Assembly (NCBI RefSeq): GCF_000186865.1
Contig: NW_008705571.1
Location: 679,074-741,930, forward strand
Length of the DNA stretch: 62,857 nucleotides
Direction: 5' to 3'
From: Aureococcus anophagefferens
Taxonomy: Eukaryota > Sar > Pelagophyceae > Pelagomonadales > Pelagomonadaceae
The notes under the pieces: model-generated
Seen by the model: the letters and a program-made list of their open reading frames with translations, nothing else
Told to the model about the DNA's origin: nothing
The model's database searches: none
Shown here: positions 1 to 8,851 of the stretch, one piece after another
Position numbering within the stretch: the stretch's first letter is position 1
Layout of the letters: each line of letters opens with the position of its first letter
Position numbers and translations under genes: made by a program

Positions 1-490
1 CGCTCGCGACGACGACGTCGTAGCCGCGCGCGGCCGCGGCCCGGACCGCGGCGGCGTCGAGGATGTCGAGCCGCTGCACGTCGAACGTCTCGGCCGCGGC
101 GTCGCGCGCCGCGGAGAGCAGGCGCAGGCTCAGCGCCGACACGTCCGTGGCCGTGACGTCGGCTTTCAACGTCGCGGCCGTCACCGACGCGAGGCCAGGC
201 CCCGCGCCGATCTCGAGCACGCGTTGGCCGTCCAAAAAGCCGCCGCGTCGCTCCGCGTGCTCGACCAGCGCGTCGGCCGCGGCGACGCTCGCGGGCCAGC
301 AAAAGCTTCCGAACGGGTCCGAGTCGTCCTCGATCGCCACGTCCAAAGCATCGTCCGCGTTTTGGACCTCGTAGACCTGGAGCTCGTGCCCCGATTTCAA
401 TTTCACGGTGAGAGGCTGTATGGGAGGGATCTGCAGCGCCGCGGACAGCATCGCGTGGTGCAGCAGCAGCGCGACAGGCAGGCGGCGCAT
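1..490 (-). CDS. Class I SAM-dependent methyltransferase (partial, 3' end outside window)
   Basis: The minus strand reads from an ATG at 488-490 with no stop down to base 1, so the gene runs off the left edge. The first ~20 residues (MRRLPVALLLHHAML...) are hydrophobic and could be a signal peptide. Then come FGSFCWPASVAAADAL, the FG..WP(A/S) signature seen upstream of the cofactor site in METTL-type (Methyltransf_16) protein methyltransferases, and VLEIGAGPGLASV, the glycine-rich SAM-binding motif I. An acidic residue ends the next strand (DVTATDVS), as expected for motif II. The substrate cannot be told because the catalytic C-terminal half is missing. By family it is likely a protein-lysine methyltransferase. 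It is transcribed away from the gene at 752, sharing a ~260 bp upstream region in which I see no recognisable site. Confidence 0.75.
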   Translation of the reverse strand, partial: MRRLPVALLLHHAMLSAALQIPPIQPLTVKLKSGHELQVYEVQNADDALDVAIEDDSDPFGSFCWPASVAAADALVEHAERRGGFLDGQRVLEIGAGPGLASVTAATLKADVTATDVSALSLRLLSAARDAAAETFDVQRLDILDAAAVRAAAARGYDVVVAS

Positions 491-751
491 GAGACCTTGC
501 ACGTGCCTCGCAGACGCGCCGAGCTGCAGCGGCGGCCGAGCTCGTGCCGAGACCTGGCGACGGTGCACGCGGATGCAGACGCGCCGAGCTGCACGGACTG
601 CTTCAGTGGGAGCAACCGAGCTCGAGCCGAGCCATAGCTCATGAGCTCAAGCTTCACAATCACTTCACGCAGCTGATCTTCCTCTGCCTCAGGTGATAGC
701 GCGTCTGGCCAAGCTCTTCGGGGCTGCCGCTGCCGCCGCGCGCCAGTCACC

Positions 752-3646
752 ATGGCCTTCCAGGAGGTGACGGACGAGTCCATCGAGCGCGAGTGGCTGG
801 CGCAGGATGTCATCGCGCTCAAAAACGAGGTGAGAGAACAAAAAGACAAAACCAAGCACCGCGCCCCCTCCCCCGCGGAGCGGCTGCGGACGAAGGCGAC
901 GAAGTACCAGATCTTCAAGGACGCGCGCGCGTCGGGCGAGTACAGCCCCGTGCGCGAGGAGCTGCGCTTCGAGCCCGAGCAGTACGAGCACTTCCAGTCG
1001 CTCCAGCTCGAGCGCGGCAACTCGCCGAGCCAGATGCGGCCCAAGTCGCGGTCTGGCGTCGACCTCGACGCGTTCCTGTCAGAGCGGCGGCCGCACTCGA
1101 GCCACCACGCGTCGGCGCCCGTGCTCTACCCGAACGGCATCGGCCCGCTCGCCGGCGTCGACTCCGTCGCGGACGGCGCGGAGCTCCGGCCGTCCAAGTC
1201 GTCCGACGGCGTCTTCCGGCTGAGCGCGGCCCGGAGCGCGCACCTCGCCGCGGCGGCGGCCGCGGCGCCGCTGCGGTCGATCCAGGGCCGGCGCGGCCTC
1301 ATGACCGAGGACGACGAGCACGTGGAGACCATGTACCGGCTGCCCGTGTGGATCCCGCCGGAGCCGGAGCGCCCGAAGCGGGACCACGCGCCGCCGGACC
1401 CGGCGATCGTGGCCGCGGCGCTCGAGACCCTGTCGCGGCCCGCGTCGCCGGACATCCTGAAGATCTCGTCGCGGCCGGGCACGTCGTCGACGAACCGGCC
1501 GGGGACGACGTCCGCGGAGCCGACGCCCGCGCGGACGCCGCCCGGGTCGCGGCCCGCGTCGCGGCCGGGCGCGGACGGCGCGGGCGGCGGCGACGCGGCG
1601 CCCGCGCCCGTGCCCGGCGACGCGCTCCTCGAGCTGCCCGTGCTGCCCATGCTCACGCACTTTGGCGACGACCTGCTCGGCGGCCCGACGATGCTGCCGG
1701 GCGCGCTGCCGCCCGCGGCGAACCGCGTCGAGCTCAACAAGGTCGTCCAGCCGCTCTACACGCGGGGCTTCCGGCGCGAGCTCAAGCGCGTCAATTCGAT
1801 CCGGGAGCTGGAGAAGGGCGACGCCGCGCGGCTCCGCAAGGCGCGGATCCTCGAGGCCGAGGCGACGCGCCACGTCCGCAGGGAAAACGCGAAGCTCGCG
1901 AAGCTCGCGGAGGAGCGGCGCGTGATCGAGCTCGCGCGGTGCCGCCAGGGCTGGCTGCCGCTCGTCGTCCAGGGCGCCTTCATCCGGAACCTGCGGAACG
2001 GCGCCTTCATGCGCATGTCCGAGCTCGCGGAGCTCCGGTTCCGGACGCGGCGCGCGAAGATCATCCAGCACTGCTGGCGGAGCCACTTCGTGCGCGTGCT
2101 CGCGCCGCGCATGCGCAAGCTCCACGCGGCGAGCACCGGGCTGAAGCGGGCGCTCCGGGCGAAGAAGCTGCGGATGGCGCGGACGAAGATCCGCACGTTC
2201 CTCGACGAGATCCGCGAGGAGGAGGGCTCGCCGCGGAACGCGGTCCAGCACTTCCTCCACAGCGTGCGCAAGTCGCAGCGGGCCATCCGCAACTTTTCGA
2301 TCTGCTGGAAGGCGCGGCGCAAGGTCTGCTGGAAGCTCTGGGTCAAGCTCGAGCACGAGATCCGCGAGAAGCTCGCATCGGACGCGATGGCCGCGCACAA
2401 GCGCGCGGTGCGCGCGGCCCTCGAGAAGCAGCTCCGCCAGAAGCGCAAGGCCAAGGTGAAGAAGAGCGACCAGCGCAAGACCCTCGGCGAGGTGCACATG
2501 AGCGGCATCGCGCGCTTCACCGCGCGGCAGATCAACGAGCACGCGTCGCAGCGCAAGGCGTCGGCCGCGACGTACGCGCGCATGGACGCCCTCTGGGCCA
2601 TCCGCTCCCTCCAGCGCAAGCAGCAGGCCCTCGAGATCCTCAAGCCCCTGCCCGACGTCGACGACGTCGCCAAGCGCCACGCGGCCGTCCGCAAGCCCGA
2701 CGGCGCGCTCCTCGTGTCGCTCGGCACGACGGAGGTGCTGGGCATGGTCGTCCTCGCCTGCCGCCGCAAGCGCCGCCGCCACATCGCCTACGCCGCCGAG
2801 CTCCGCGAGCGGGAGAAGGTCATGGTCATCGACCACGACGTCGCGCGCGCGCTCATGCGCGCGTCCGGCAAGCTCAACCCGTCCGCGCGCGACCTCAACC
2901 AGCTCAAGGAGAAGGCCAAGAAGGAGCGCCGGACCTTCAGCTGGCCCGCGCTCCGCCTCTACACGGCGACGAACCTCGGCGACACCTGGCACGACATCAT
3001 CAAGGACCTCGTCGTCCGCGACCTCCACGCGCGCCGCCAGCAGCTCGCGAACCGCCTCAAGTCCATGATCCAGCCCGAGGAGGTCGAGCGCCTCGCGAGC
3101 ATGCTCCTCGACGACGACCCGGACCAGACGAAGATGCAGGACTACATGTCCTCGTCCCGCGCGCCGCGTCCCCGCCGTCGGCGTCGCCCGCGCGCCTCGC
3201 GCGCTCGGCCGCCGCGACGCCGCGCGCGCGCGCGCCGACGCCAACCCCCCCGCCGCAGGTCGCGCGAGGACCTCATGAGCTTCTCCATCGACCTGACGCT
3301 CGAGAACTCGTCCATCGCGTCGGGCTCGACGGCCATCTCCAAGGCCACGCCCACGAGCGGCTCGGGCCCGCACCACCACCACGGCGCGCACGTGCACCTG
3401 CACCACCACCACGACGCGGGCGAGGAGCTCGCGCGCCGCGGGGCCGGCGACCCCCGCGCCGCGGCGGCGCCGCGGCCGTCGGGGCGGAACATGGTCATGG
3501 CGCGGCAGCCGGGCCTCACCGTGCGCGTCATCCGGAGGAAGGCCGAGGACCAGGAGGCCGACGACCGGGCGCGCGAGAACAAGGCGCGCGGCGACGACGA
3601 GAACGTCGACGCCCTCCTCGCCGCCACGGACCGGTATCGGCTGTAA
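752..3646 (+). CDS. Large W/IQ-rich, partly disordered protein of unknown function
   Basis: Proposed exons are 752-3153 and 3259-3646, giving 929 residues from MAFQEVTDE. I do not recognise the family. The N-terminal ~300 residues are low-complexity, rich in S, P, A and G. A basic, helical, tryptophan-rich middle follows (about residues 310-620), with an IQ-like stretch RRAKIIQHCWRSHF and several W..W spacings resembling calmodulin/centrin-binding helices. The C-terminal quarter has helix-rich segments (around DLHARRQQLANRLKSM) and a His-rich run. The frame is also open through the proposed intron at 3154-3258, so a 964-residue read-through form is formally possible; the intron is preferred because of its 7/8 TSD and the abnormal Arg-only translation there. 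A GT...AG stretch at 831-881 has no TSD and is left as coding. Confidence 0.7.
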   Translation: MAFQEVTDESIEREWLAQDVIALKNEVREQKDKTKHRAPSPAERLRTKATKYQIFKDARASGEYSPVREELRFEPEQYEHFQSLQLERGNSPSQMRPKSRSGVDLDAFLSERRPHSSHHASAPVLYPNGIGPLAGVDSVADGAELRPSKSSDGVFRLSAARSAHLAAAAAAAPLRSIQGRRGLMTEDDEHVETMYRLPVWIPPEPERPKRDHAPPDPAIVAAALETLSRPASPDILKISSRPGTSSTNRPGTTSAEPTPARTPPGSRPASRPGADGAGGGDAAPAPVPGDALLELPVLPMLTHFGDDLLGGPTMLPGALPPAANRVELNKVVQPLYTRGFRRELKRVNSIRELEKGDAARLRKARILEAEATRHVRRENAKLAKLAEERRVIELARCRQGWLPLVVQGAFIRNLRNGAFMRMSELAELRFRTRRAKIIQHCWRSHFVRVLAPRMRKLHAASTGLKRALRAKKLRMARTKIRTFLDEIREEEGSPRNAVQHFLHSVRKSQRAIRNFSICWKARRKVCWKLWVKLEHEIREKLASDAMAAHKRAVRAALEKQLRQKRKAKVKKSDQRKTLGEVHMSGIARFTARQINEHASQRKASAATYARMDALWAIRSLQRKQQALEILKPLPDVDDVAKRHAAVRKPDGALLVSLGTTEVLGMVVLACRRKRRRHIAYAAELREREKVMVIDHDVARALMRASGKLNPSARDLNQLKEKAKKERRTFSWPALRLYTATNLGDTWHDIIKDLVVRDLHARRQQLANRLKSMIQPEEVERLASMLLDDDPDQTKMQDYMSSSRAPRPRRRRRPRASRARPPRRRARARRRQPPRRRSREDLMSFSIDLTLENSSIASGSTAISKATPTSGSGPHHHHGAHVHLHHHHDAGEELARRGAGDPRAAAAPRPSGRNMVMARQPGLTVRVIRRKAEDQEADDRARENKARGDDENVDALLAATDRYRL
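3154..3258 (+). mobile_element. Introner-type intron (105 bp) in the gene at 752
   Basis: The donor lies in the left copy GTCCCGCG and the acceptor CCGCCGCAG abuts the right copy GTCGCGCG (7/8 match). A C-rich tract precedes the acceptor. The intron is a multiple of three without stops, so it is invisible to open-frame prediction, but its translation is almost pure Arg/Pro/Ala. Splicing gives MSSSREDLMSF. Confidence 0.65.
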
Positions 3647-3761
3647 GAGGTCGCTCTGCGCGTTGAAGGCGGCGTTGAATTCATCGTCGGCACCGTGACG
3701 CGGAGACAATATTCGCTCGTCGATGGTAGTTTATTAGGTTGAGGCAGCCCCCCCCCGGAGA

Positions 3762-6500
3762 ATGAAGAAGGCGGTCGACGTCGCCCGTTACATGGGGTCG
3801 CCGAGCCAGTCGATGTCGACGCTCGGACCGAGCATCAGCGCGCGCCAGGTCACGGAGACGCCGCGGGAGCTCAACTCGCGCCGCTACACGCTGGCGCCGA
3901 TGATGCCCGGCGGGAACGCCCACTGGCACCACTTCGGCAAGGCGCCGGCGCCGGCGCCGGCGCCCGCGGAGCGCGACCGGCCCGGCATCAAGCGCGACGG
4001 CTGGGGCCGGCCCGAGCCCGAGGAGCCGAGCACGAAGGACGTCGTGCGCCGCGAGAGCGCGCGGTCGCTCGTGACGGGCGTGATCCTCGCGAACCCGGCG
4101 AACCGGCCGAAGACCCGGCGCAAGCCGCAGTGCCCGACGGACCAGGCCGACATGCTCACCCACGACCAGACCTCGTTCGTCAAGGTGCTGGACCCGTACT
4201 CGATGTGGCGCATGCGGTGGAACCTCTTCACGCTGGGGCTCATCGGCTACGTGCTCATCGTGACGCCCTTCGAGATCGCCTTCGTCAGCAACTGCAAGCG
4301 CCCGCCGGGCGGCATGTCGGGGCTCTGGGTCTGCAACCTCCTCGTGGACCTCAGCTTCTTGGCGGACATGTGCCTCACGTTCAACACGGCGTACTTCAAC
4401 GCGGAGCGGAACACGTGGATCATGGACCGGCGCTACATCGCGCTCGAGTACCTGCGCATGTGGTTCCTCATCGACCTCGTGTCCATCTTCCCCTTCGAGT
4501 ACGTCGGCGGCGAGAACACGCGCTACTTCCGCATCATGCGCGTCTTCAAGCTGAGCAAGCTGCTCCGCGCGGTCAAGAGCTACCGGCTCCTGGCGCACAT
4601 CGCCAAGCACATCGACGTGAGCACCAAGTGGCAGACGCTCACGAAGTACGCGCTCTTCCTGCTCATCTCGATCCACTGGTGCGCGTGCCTCCTCCGCCTC
4701 GTCACGGTCTACTCGCCCAAGGGCCGGAAGACGGTCCTGCGCGTCTCGCGGACCTGGGGCAAGGGCCTCTGGGCCGAGTACGTCCAGGCCTGCCTCTGGG
4801 CCTTCGCGGCCATGAACGGCGAGTACGACGTCTACACGGACACCGAGTTCATCCTCAACCTGTTCATCATGCTCATGGGCTGCTTCATCCTCGCGTTCCT
4901 CCTCGGCGAGCTCACGAACACGGTGTCGAACCTCGACCCCGTGACGAACAACTTCCGGCGCACGCTCGACAACCTCAACGACTACATGGCGCGGTCCAAC
5001 TTCCCCGAGAAGCTCCGGCTCAAGCTCCGCGAGTACATCATGCTCAGCGAGAACATCTTCCGCGACAACTACTACAAGGAGATCCTGGACCAGCTCTCGC
5101 CGAACCTGCTCGCCGTCGTCGCCGTCCAGAACTTTGGGGAGGTCGTCTGCCGCATCCCCTTCGTGGCCTACACGGTCCAGGCCGCGTGCGGCATCCGCCT
5201 CGGGTCCGTCGTCACGGTGCACTCGCCGGACTGGGTCCCGGGCACGAAGCGCAAGAAGAGCCAGCCCGCGCTGACGCGCACGGCGCGCATCATCGCCATC
5301 CCCAAGTACCTCTGCTACAACGTCCGCTACCTCGACAACAGCGAGGAGGAGGAGAACGTCGACAACTCGCGCGTCGCGCGCGTCGAGCGCAAGGGGCCGG
5401 GCGTCCCCGGCGACGCGGGCGGCGGCATCATGGACCGCCACCACCTCCTCCACTACGAGTACGCCCAGTTCACGGTGACCCTCGCCAAGCTCCTCACGTC
5501 CCAGCTCTTCATGGCCACGGACACGATCGTCCACCGCTACCTGTCGATGAACGACGCGCTCTACGTCATCGAGAGCGGCAACGTCAAGCTCTTCGGCCGC
5601 AAGTCGCCGCGGCTCTACGACGTCGAGATCCGCCAGACCAACGAGTTCTTCGGCGACGACATCTCCATGGTCGTCGCCGCGGAGTCGGAGTTCAAGCCCG
5701 TGCTCCGCCACTACACGGCGCGCGCGGGCCGCATCACGCAGCTCCTGGTGATGGACGCCGAGAAGCTCCACACCGTGCTCCAGTCGCCGAGCTTCGCGCT
5801 CTTCTCGCACCACATCAAGAAGTACGGCCGCTGGATGCGCCTCAAGGTCGCGATGATCATGTCGATCCGCGAGGGCAAGCTCGACAACATCGAGCTGCCC
5901 GACGACAAGGGCGACGGCCCCGGCGGCGCCGACGGCGCGCAGCTCATCGGCGACGGCGGCGACTCCGGCGACGGCGTCGACTCCGGCGACATGCTCGGCA
6001 CGCCGCGGCTCGGCAACTACGCCGACGCCGGCGCGCCCTGGCCGGCCGCGGGCGCGCCCGCGCCCTCCCTCGGCGAGGCGACGGCGAGCGTCGTCAACAA
6101 GCTCGTCGCCGAGGTCCTCTCCAAGTCCGACGCGGACCGCGCGGACTTCGCCGCGAAGCGCCCGGAGACCGCGGCGCTCGTCGCCCAGCTCGCGCAGTCG
6201 CTCGAGCGCGACGCGAGCGCGGCGACCTGGAGCGGGGGCGAGTCCTACCAAGCGAGCCCCCCGCAGAACCTGCGCACCGTCGAGTTCGACCACGGCGGGA
6301 ACGCGGCCGGCTCGCCGCCGACGCCGCCGGTCCTGTCGAACGGCGTGGGCGACAACTTCGACCCGAACTCGCCCGCGGCCCTCCACGGGTTCTCGCTGCC
6401 CGAGCCCGCCGGCGATGCGGACGAGGACAAGGCGTACTCGTTCTGCGGCGCCTTCGGCGACCAGCCCGGCGGCGGCGGCGGCGGCGGCGGGACCGCGTGA
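3762..6500 (+). CDS. Voltage-gated-like cation channel with C-linker and cyclic-nucleotide-binding fold
   Basis: One uninterrupted frame of 912 residues. Membrane segments fit the six-TM EAG/HCN/CNG superfamily: S1 about residues 150-172, S2-S3 about 186-250, S4 about 253-276 with spaced basic residues (RYFRIMRVFKLSKLLRAVK), S5 about 293-316, pore loop about 336-360 and S6 about 363-386. A C-linker (LNDYMARSNFPEKLRLKLRE) and a degenerate cyclic-nucleotide-binding beta roll (about residues 566-690, YVIESGNVKLFG) follow. The pore helix ends WAFAAMNGEYDVY where potassium channels have GYG or GFG, so potassium selectivity is not supported. The C-terminus is low-complexity and ends in a poly-Gly run. 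It likely acts in the plasma or ciliary membrane; ion and ligand are unknown. Confidence 0.85.
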   Translation: MKKAVDVARYMGSPSQSMSTLGPSISARQVTETPRELNSRRYTLAPMMPGGNAHWHHFGKAPAPAPAPAERDRPGIKRDGWGRPEPEEPSTKDVVRRESARSLVTGVILANPANRPKTRRKPQCPTDQADMLTHDQTSFVKVLDPYSMWRMRWNLFTLGLIGYVLIVTPFEIAFVSNCKRPPGGMSGLWVCNLLVDLSFLADMCLTFNTAYFNAERNTWIMDRRYIALEYLRMWFLIDLVSIFPFEYVGGENTRYFRIMRVFKLSKLLRAVKSYRLLAHIAKHIDVSTKWQTLTKYALFLLISIHWCACLLRLVTVYSPKGRKTVLRVSRTWGKGLWAEYVQACLWAFAAMNGEYDVYTDTEFILNLFIMLMGCFILAFLLGELTNTVSNLDPVTNNFRRTLDNLNDYMARSNFPEKLRLKLREYIMLSENIFRDNYYKEILDQLSPNLLAVVAVQNFGEVVCRIPFVAYTVQAACGIRLGSVVTVHSPDWVPGTKRKKSQPALTRTARIIAIPKYLCYNVRYLDNSEEEENVDNSRVARVERKGPGVPGDAGGGIMDRHHLLHYEYAQFTVTLAKLLTSQLFMATDTIVHRYLSMNDALYVIESGNVKLFGRKSPRLYDVEIRQTNEFFGDDISMVVAAESEFKPVLRHYTARAGRITQLLVMDAEKLHTVLQSPSFALFSHHIKKYGRWMRLKVAMIMSIREGKLDNIELPDDKGDGPGGADGAQLIGDGGDSGDGVDSGDMLGTPRLGNYADAGAPWPAAGAPAPSLGEATASVVNKLVAEVLSKSDADRADFAAKRPETAALVAQLAQSLERDASAATWSGGESYQASPPQNLRTVEFDHGGNAAGSPPTPPVLSNGVGDNFDPNSPAALHGFSLPEPAGDADEDKAYSFCGAFGDQPGGGGGGGGTA

Positions 6501-6671
6501 GCTTCCCGCCAATTCCAACCAATTCGAACGCCGCTTAACTATCCTCTTCGTGCGCCCGGCTCTGGCATGTGAAGACCGCCCCCCCCCCCGGCGGGGATAA
6601 CTAGCTTACCTTCGTTCAGCCAGCATCTTCGAAGGAGAGATAGGCATGGTCTTTACTTGCCAGCGCCCGGC

Positions 6672-7463
6672 TCACGGGTTCACGCGCGCGGCGGCCCAGG
6701 CGCCCTCGGCGGCCGTGTCCATCTGGCGGAAGTTGTCCGTCAATCGCAGGTAGTCCACGGACGTCGGCTCGAGGAGGCCGAGCAGGAACACGTCCGGCAC
6801 GGGGAGCACGTTGCCCGTGTCCTCCGCGCGGCCGCCCTTGGGCACGTCCTCCGGCTCGGCGTCGAAGGCGCCGCGCGGCGGGTGCGCCCAGAAGAACTGC
6901 TCGCGCGCGTTGTCCGAGAGGTTGCCCCACATCTGCTTGCGGAGCGCGACCTACCAAGCGATTGTTCATCGTTTTTCCAGTCGAAATCTTCGCGGCCGCG
7001 GGACGCCGAGCGCGACGCGATCCGCGTCCGGGTAGTCGGCGCCCACGTAGGCGAGCTCGCCCGCGAAGCGGTACTGCTCCGATGACTGGGAGAACCACCA
7101 GCAGACCTCGACGTGCTTCGACTGCTGCACCTTCTGCGAGCGCGCGTCGGTGATGATCTTGAGGCACCCGTCCGGCGCGAAGCCGCGGAAGACGACGGTC
7201 CGCACGCGCGGCAGGCCCGACTCGTCGACGGACGCGAGCTGCACGTAGTTGCCGCCGCGGATCTTCCGCGACTTGGCGATGGACCCGACGATGCGCTCGC
7301 GCCACGGCACGACACCGCCGGCGTCCTCCATCGAGCTCATCGTGCGCGACCGACCCGCCGGCGCGGCAAACGAGCGCGCGCCCGCGTTGCGACTTGCCGG
7401 CGCGAACGAGCGCGTGCCGCGGACCAGAGACGCTGCTGCAACCAGCGAGAGCTTCACGCGCAT
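6672..7463 (-). CDS. FMN-binding pyridoxamine-phosphate-oxidase-like protein (Alr4036 type), probably plastid targeted
   Basis: Proposed exons are 7463-7017 and 6950-6672 (minus), giving 241 residues. The core begins WRERIVGSIAKSRKIRGGNY and contains VRTVVFRGF, LKIITDARSQKV, WWF and a C-terminal RLTDNFRQM, matching the FMN-binding split-barrel PPOX fold of the cyanobacterial/algal Alr4036 group. The N-terminus is a hydrophobic signal-like stretch (MRVKLSLVAAASLV) followed by TRSFAPAS. This resembles the bipartite presequence with an ASAFAP-like Phe used for import into secondary plastids; the targeting is inference. A shorter start at MSSMEDAGG (7340) would lack this leader. The enzyme class oxidises pyridoxine/pyridoxamine phosphate or reduces other substrates with FMN; the substrate here is not determined. 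It diverges from the coiled-coil gene at 7638, 174 bp away. Confidence 0.8.
6951..7016 (-). mobile_element. Family A introner intron (66 bp) with perfect TSD GTCGCGCT
   Basis: On the minus strand the left copy GTCGCGCT is followed by CGGCGTCCCGCGGCCGCG, and the element ends TTGGTAG directly before the second GTCGCGCT. GT-AG splicing restores DRVALRKQMWGNLS, continuous in the PPOX fold. The length is a multiple of three. Confidence 0.88.
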
Positions 7464-7637
7464 GCGATGGCGGTGGCGCGGCTGGAAGCTCTGCGTCGAC
7501 GCAGAGCTAGTGGCAGAAGCCGTCGCTGAAGAGATGCTGAAGGCAAAGTTCGGAAAGTATCGGCCCCATCTGCAGGCAGCCCCGGCTCGCGGCGGATAGG
7601 CGTTGTCGGCCGCCTCCGTCGTCGCGGCGCACCGACG

Positions 7638-8837
7638 ATGGTGCGCGACGTGCGGGGGCTCAAGGTCGTGCACGAGCAGTATGAAAAGCTCGAGCACGTC
7701 GTGGACAATTTGAACGAGAAGACGCGCGGGTTGTTGTTGCGGGAGCGGCGCGAGTTTTTGGCGGCGTACCGCGCGCACACCTACAAGATCCAGAACGAGC
7801 TTCGGGAGCTGAGGCGGCGGGTCGCCGAGGAGCAGAGTTCGCAGCAAAAGGACGAGAAGGTCAAGCAGCTCAAGGAAGACTGCGACTGGTTCCGGCAGGA
7901 GGCGCTGGAGCTCGACGCCAAGAGCGCGACGCTGAGGACGGACCTGCACGGCCTCAAGGACCGGCTCGAGGTCGCCGAGGACGACCGGAACTGGCTGCTC
8001 AAGGAGCTGACGCGGACGAAGATGCAGACGGACCTGCTGCGGTCCGCGCTGGACGCGCAGACGAGCGACACGAAGACGGCGGACGTCGTCGAGGCGGAGC
8101 GGCGCGCGGAGGAGGCCGTCTTCGAGGCGCGGCGGAGCGGCATCGGCATCCCGCGCAAGTCCGACGCCATGGCCTGGTCGCCCCAGGCGAGCCGCGGCGG
8201 CACGCGGCAGGAGTCGCGCGGCGCGCCGGACGACGGGCCGTCGCGGCCCGGGAGCGGCGGCGACGAGCCCGCGGAGGAGGACGCGCCCCGGCGCCGCGGG
8301 CCGTCGGCCTTCGACGCCGACGGCGCCAAGGAGCGCGAGCGCGACTACGCGACGCGCCGCGTCGAGGCGAAGAAGGCCGAGTGCCGCCGGCTCCGCAAGG
8401 CCATCGCCGCGCACCGCGCGTCCGCGGACCCGCCGACGCACGAGGCCGCGCGGCTCCGCGCGACGCTCCTTGAGTGCCTCCTCGCCGTCTCCAACGCCAA
8501 GGACGCGCGCCGCGGCGTCGCGCCGCCGAGCCGCGGGCCCGCGGCGCCCGCGCGCGCGGACGGCAAGCCCGCGAACCCGGACCTGAGCCTCCTCGACCCC
8601 CTCGACCTCGACAAGTTCACGCCCACGGACCGCATCCACGTCCTCTACAACCTCGCCGGCACGGGCGTCGTCCAGGACATGCTCCGCGACCTCGAGCGCC
8701 GCGACGCCGGCCGCGCGAACGCGCCGTCGCCCGCGGCGCACTTCTACGCGCCCTCGCCGAGCCCGGGCTTCGGCGGCGACATCATCGACGGCGACGTCAC
8801 GCACGGCGACCTCGACGCGTTCTTCCAGAGCGCGTAA
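7638..8837 (+). CDS. Coiled-coil protein, unknown function
   Basis: A single frame of 399 residues from an ATG at 7638. Residues about 8-175 are strongly heptad-patterned (e.g. KLEHVVDNLNEKTRGLL, LRELRRRVAEEQ, LHGLKDRLEVAEDDRNWLL) and predict a long coiled coil. A disordered, charged segment (about 180-240) and a second helical stretch (VEAKKAECRRLRKAIAAH) follow. The C-terminus is acidic and ends in DLDAFFQSA. The conserved feel of the N-terminal coil suggests a cytoskeletal or ciliary scaffold, but I do not recognise the family. It converges on the sacsin-like gene with only 14 bp between the two stop codons. Confidence 0.75.
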   Translation: MVRDVRGLKVVHEQYEKLEHVVDNLNEKTRGLLLRERREFLAAYRAHTYKIQNELRELRRRVAEEQSSQQKDEKVKQLKEDCDWFRQEALELDAKSATLRTDLHGLKDRLEVAEDDRNWLLKELTRTKMQTDLLRSALDAQTSDTKTADVVEAERRAEEAVFEARRSGIGIPRKSDAMAWSPQASRGGTRQESRGAPDDGPSRPGSGGDEPAEEDAPRRRGPSAFDADGAKERERDYATRRVEAKKAECRRLRKAIAAHRASADPPTHEAARLRATLLECLLAVSNAKDARRGVAPPSRGPAAPARADGKPANPDLSLLDPLDLDKFTPTDRIHVLYNLAGTGVVQDMLRDLERRDAGRANAPSPAAHFYAPSPSPGFGGDIIDGDVTHGDLDAFFQSA

Positions 8838-8851
8838 TTCGAACGTTAAAG

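Noticed and set aside
831..881. GTGAG...GGAG stretch as an intron in the first plus gene
   Set aside because: No TSD, no introner sequence and the coding frame reads normally. Left as coding.
3681..6518. 945-residue antisense open frame opposite the channel gene
   Set aside because: It is Arg/Val/Ala/Glu-rich with no domain. The sense strand has clear channel motifs. High GC leaves few stops, so long shadow frames are expected.
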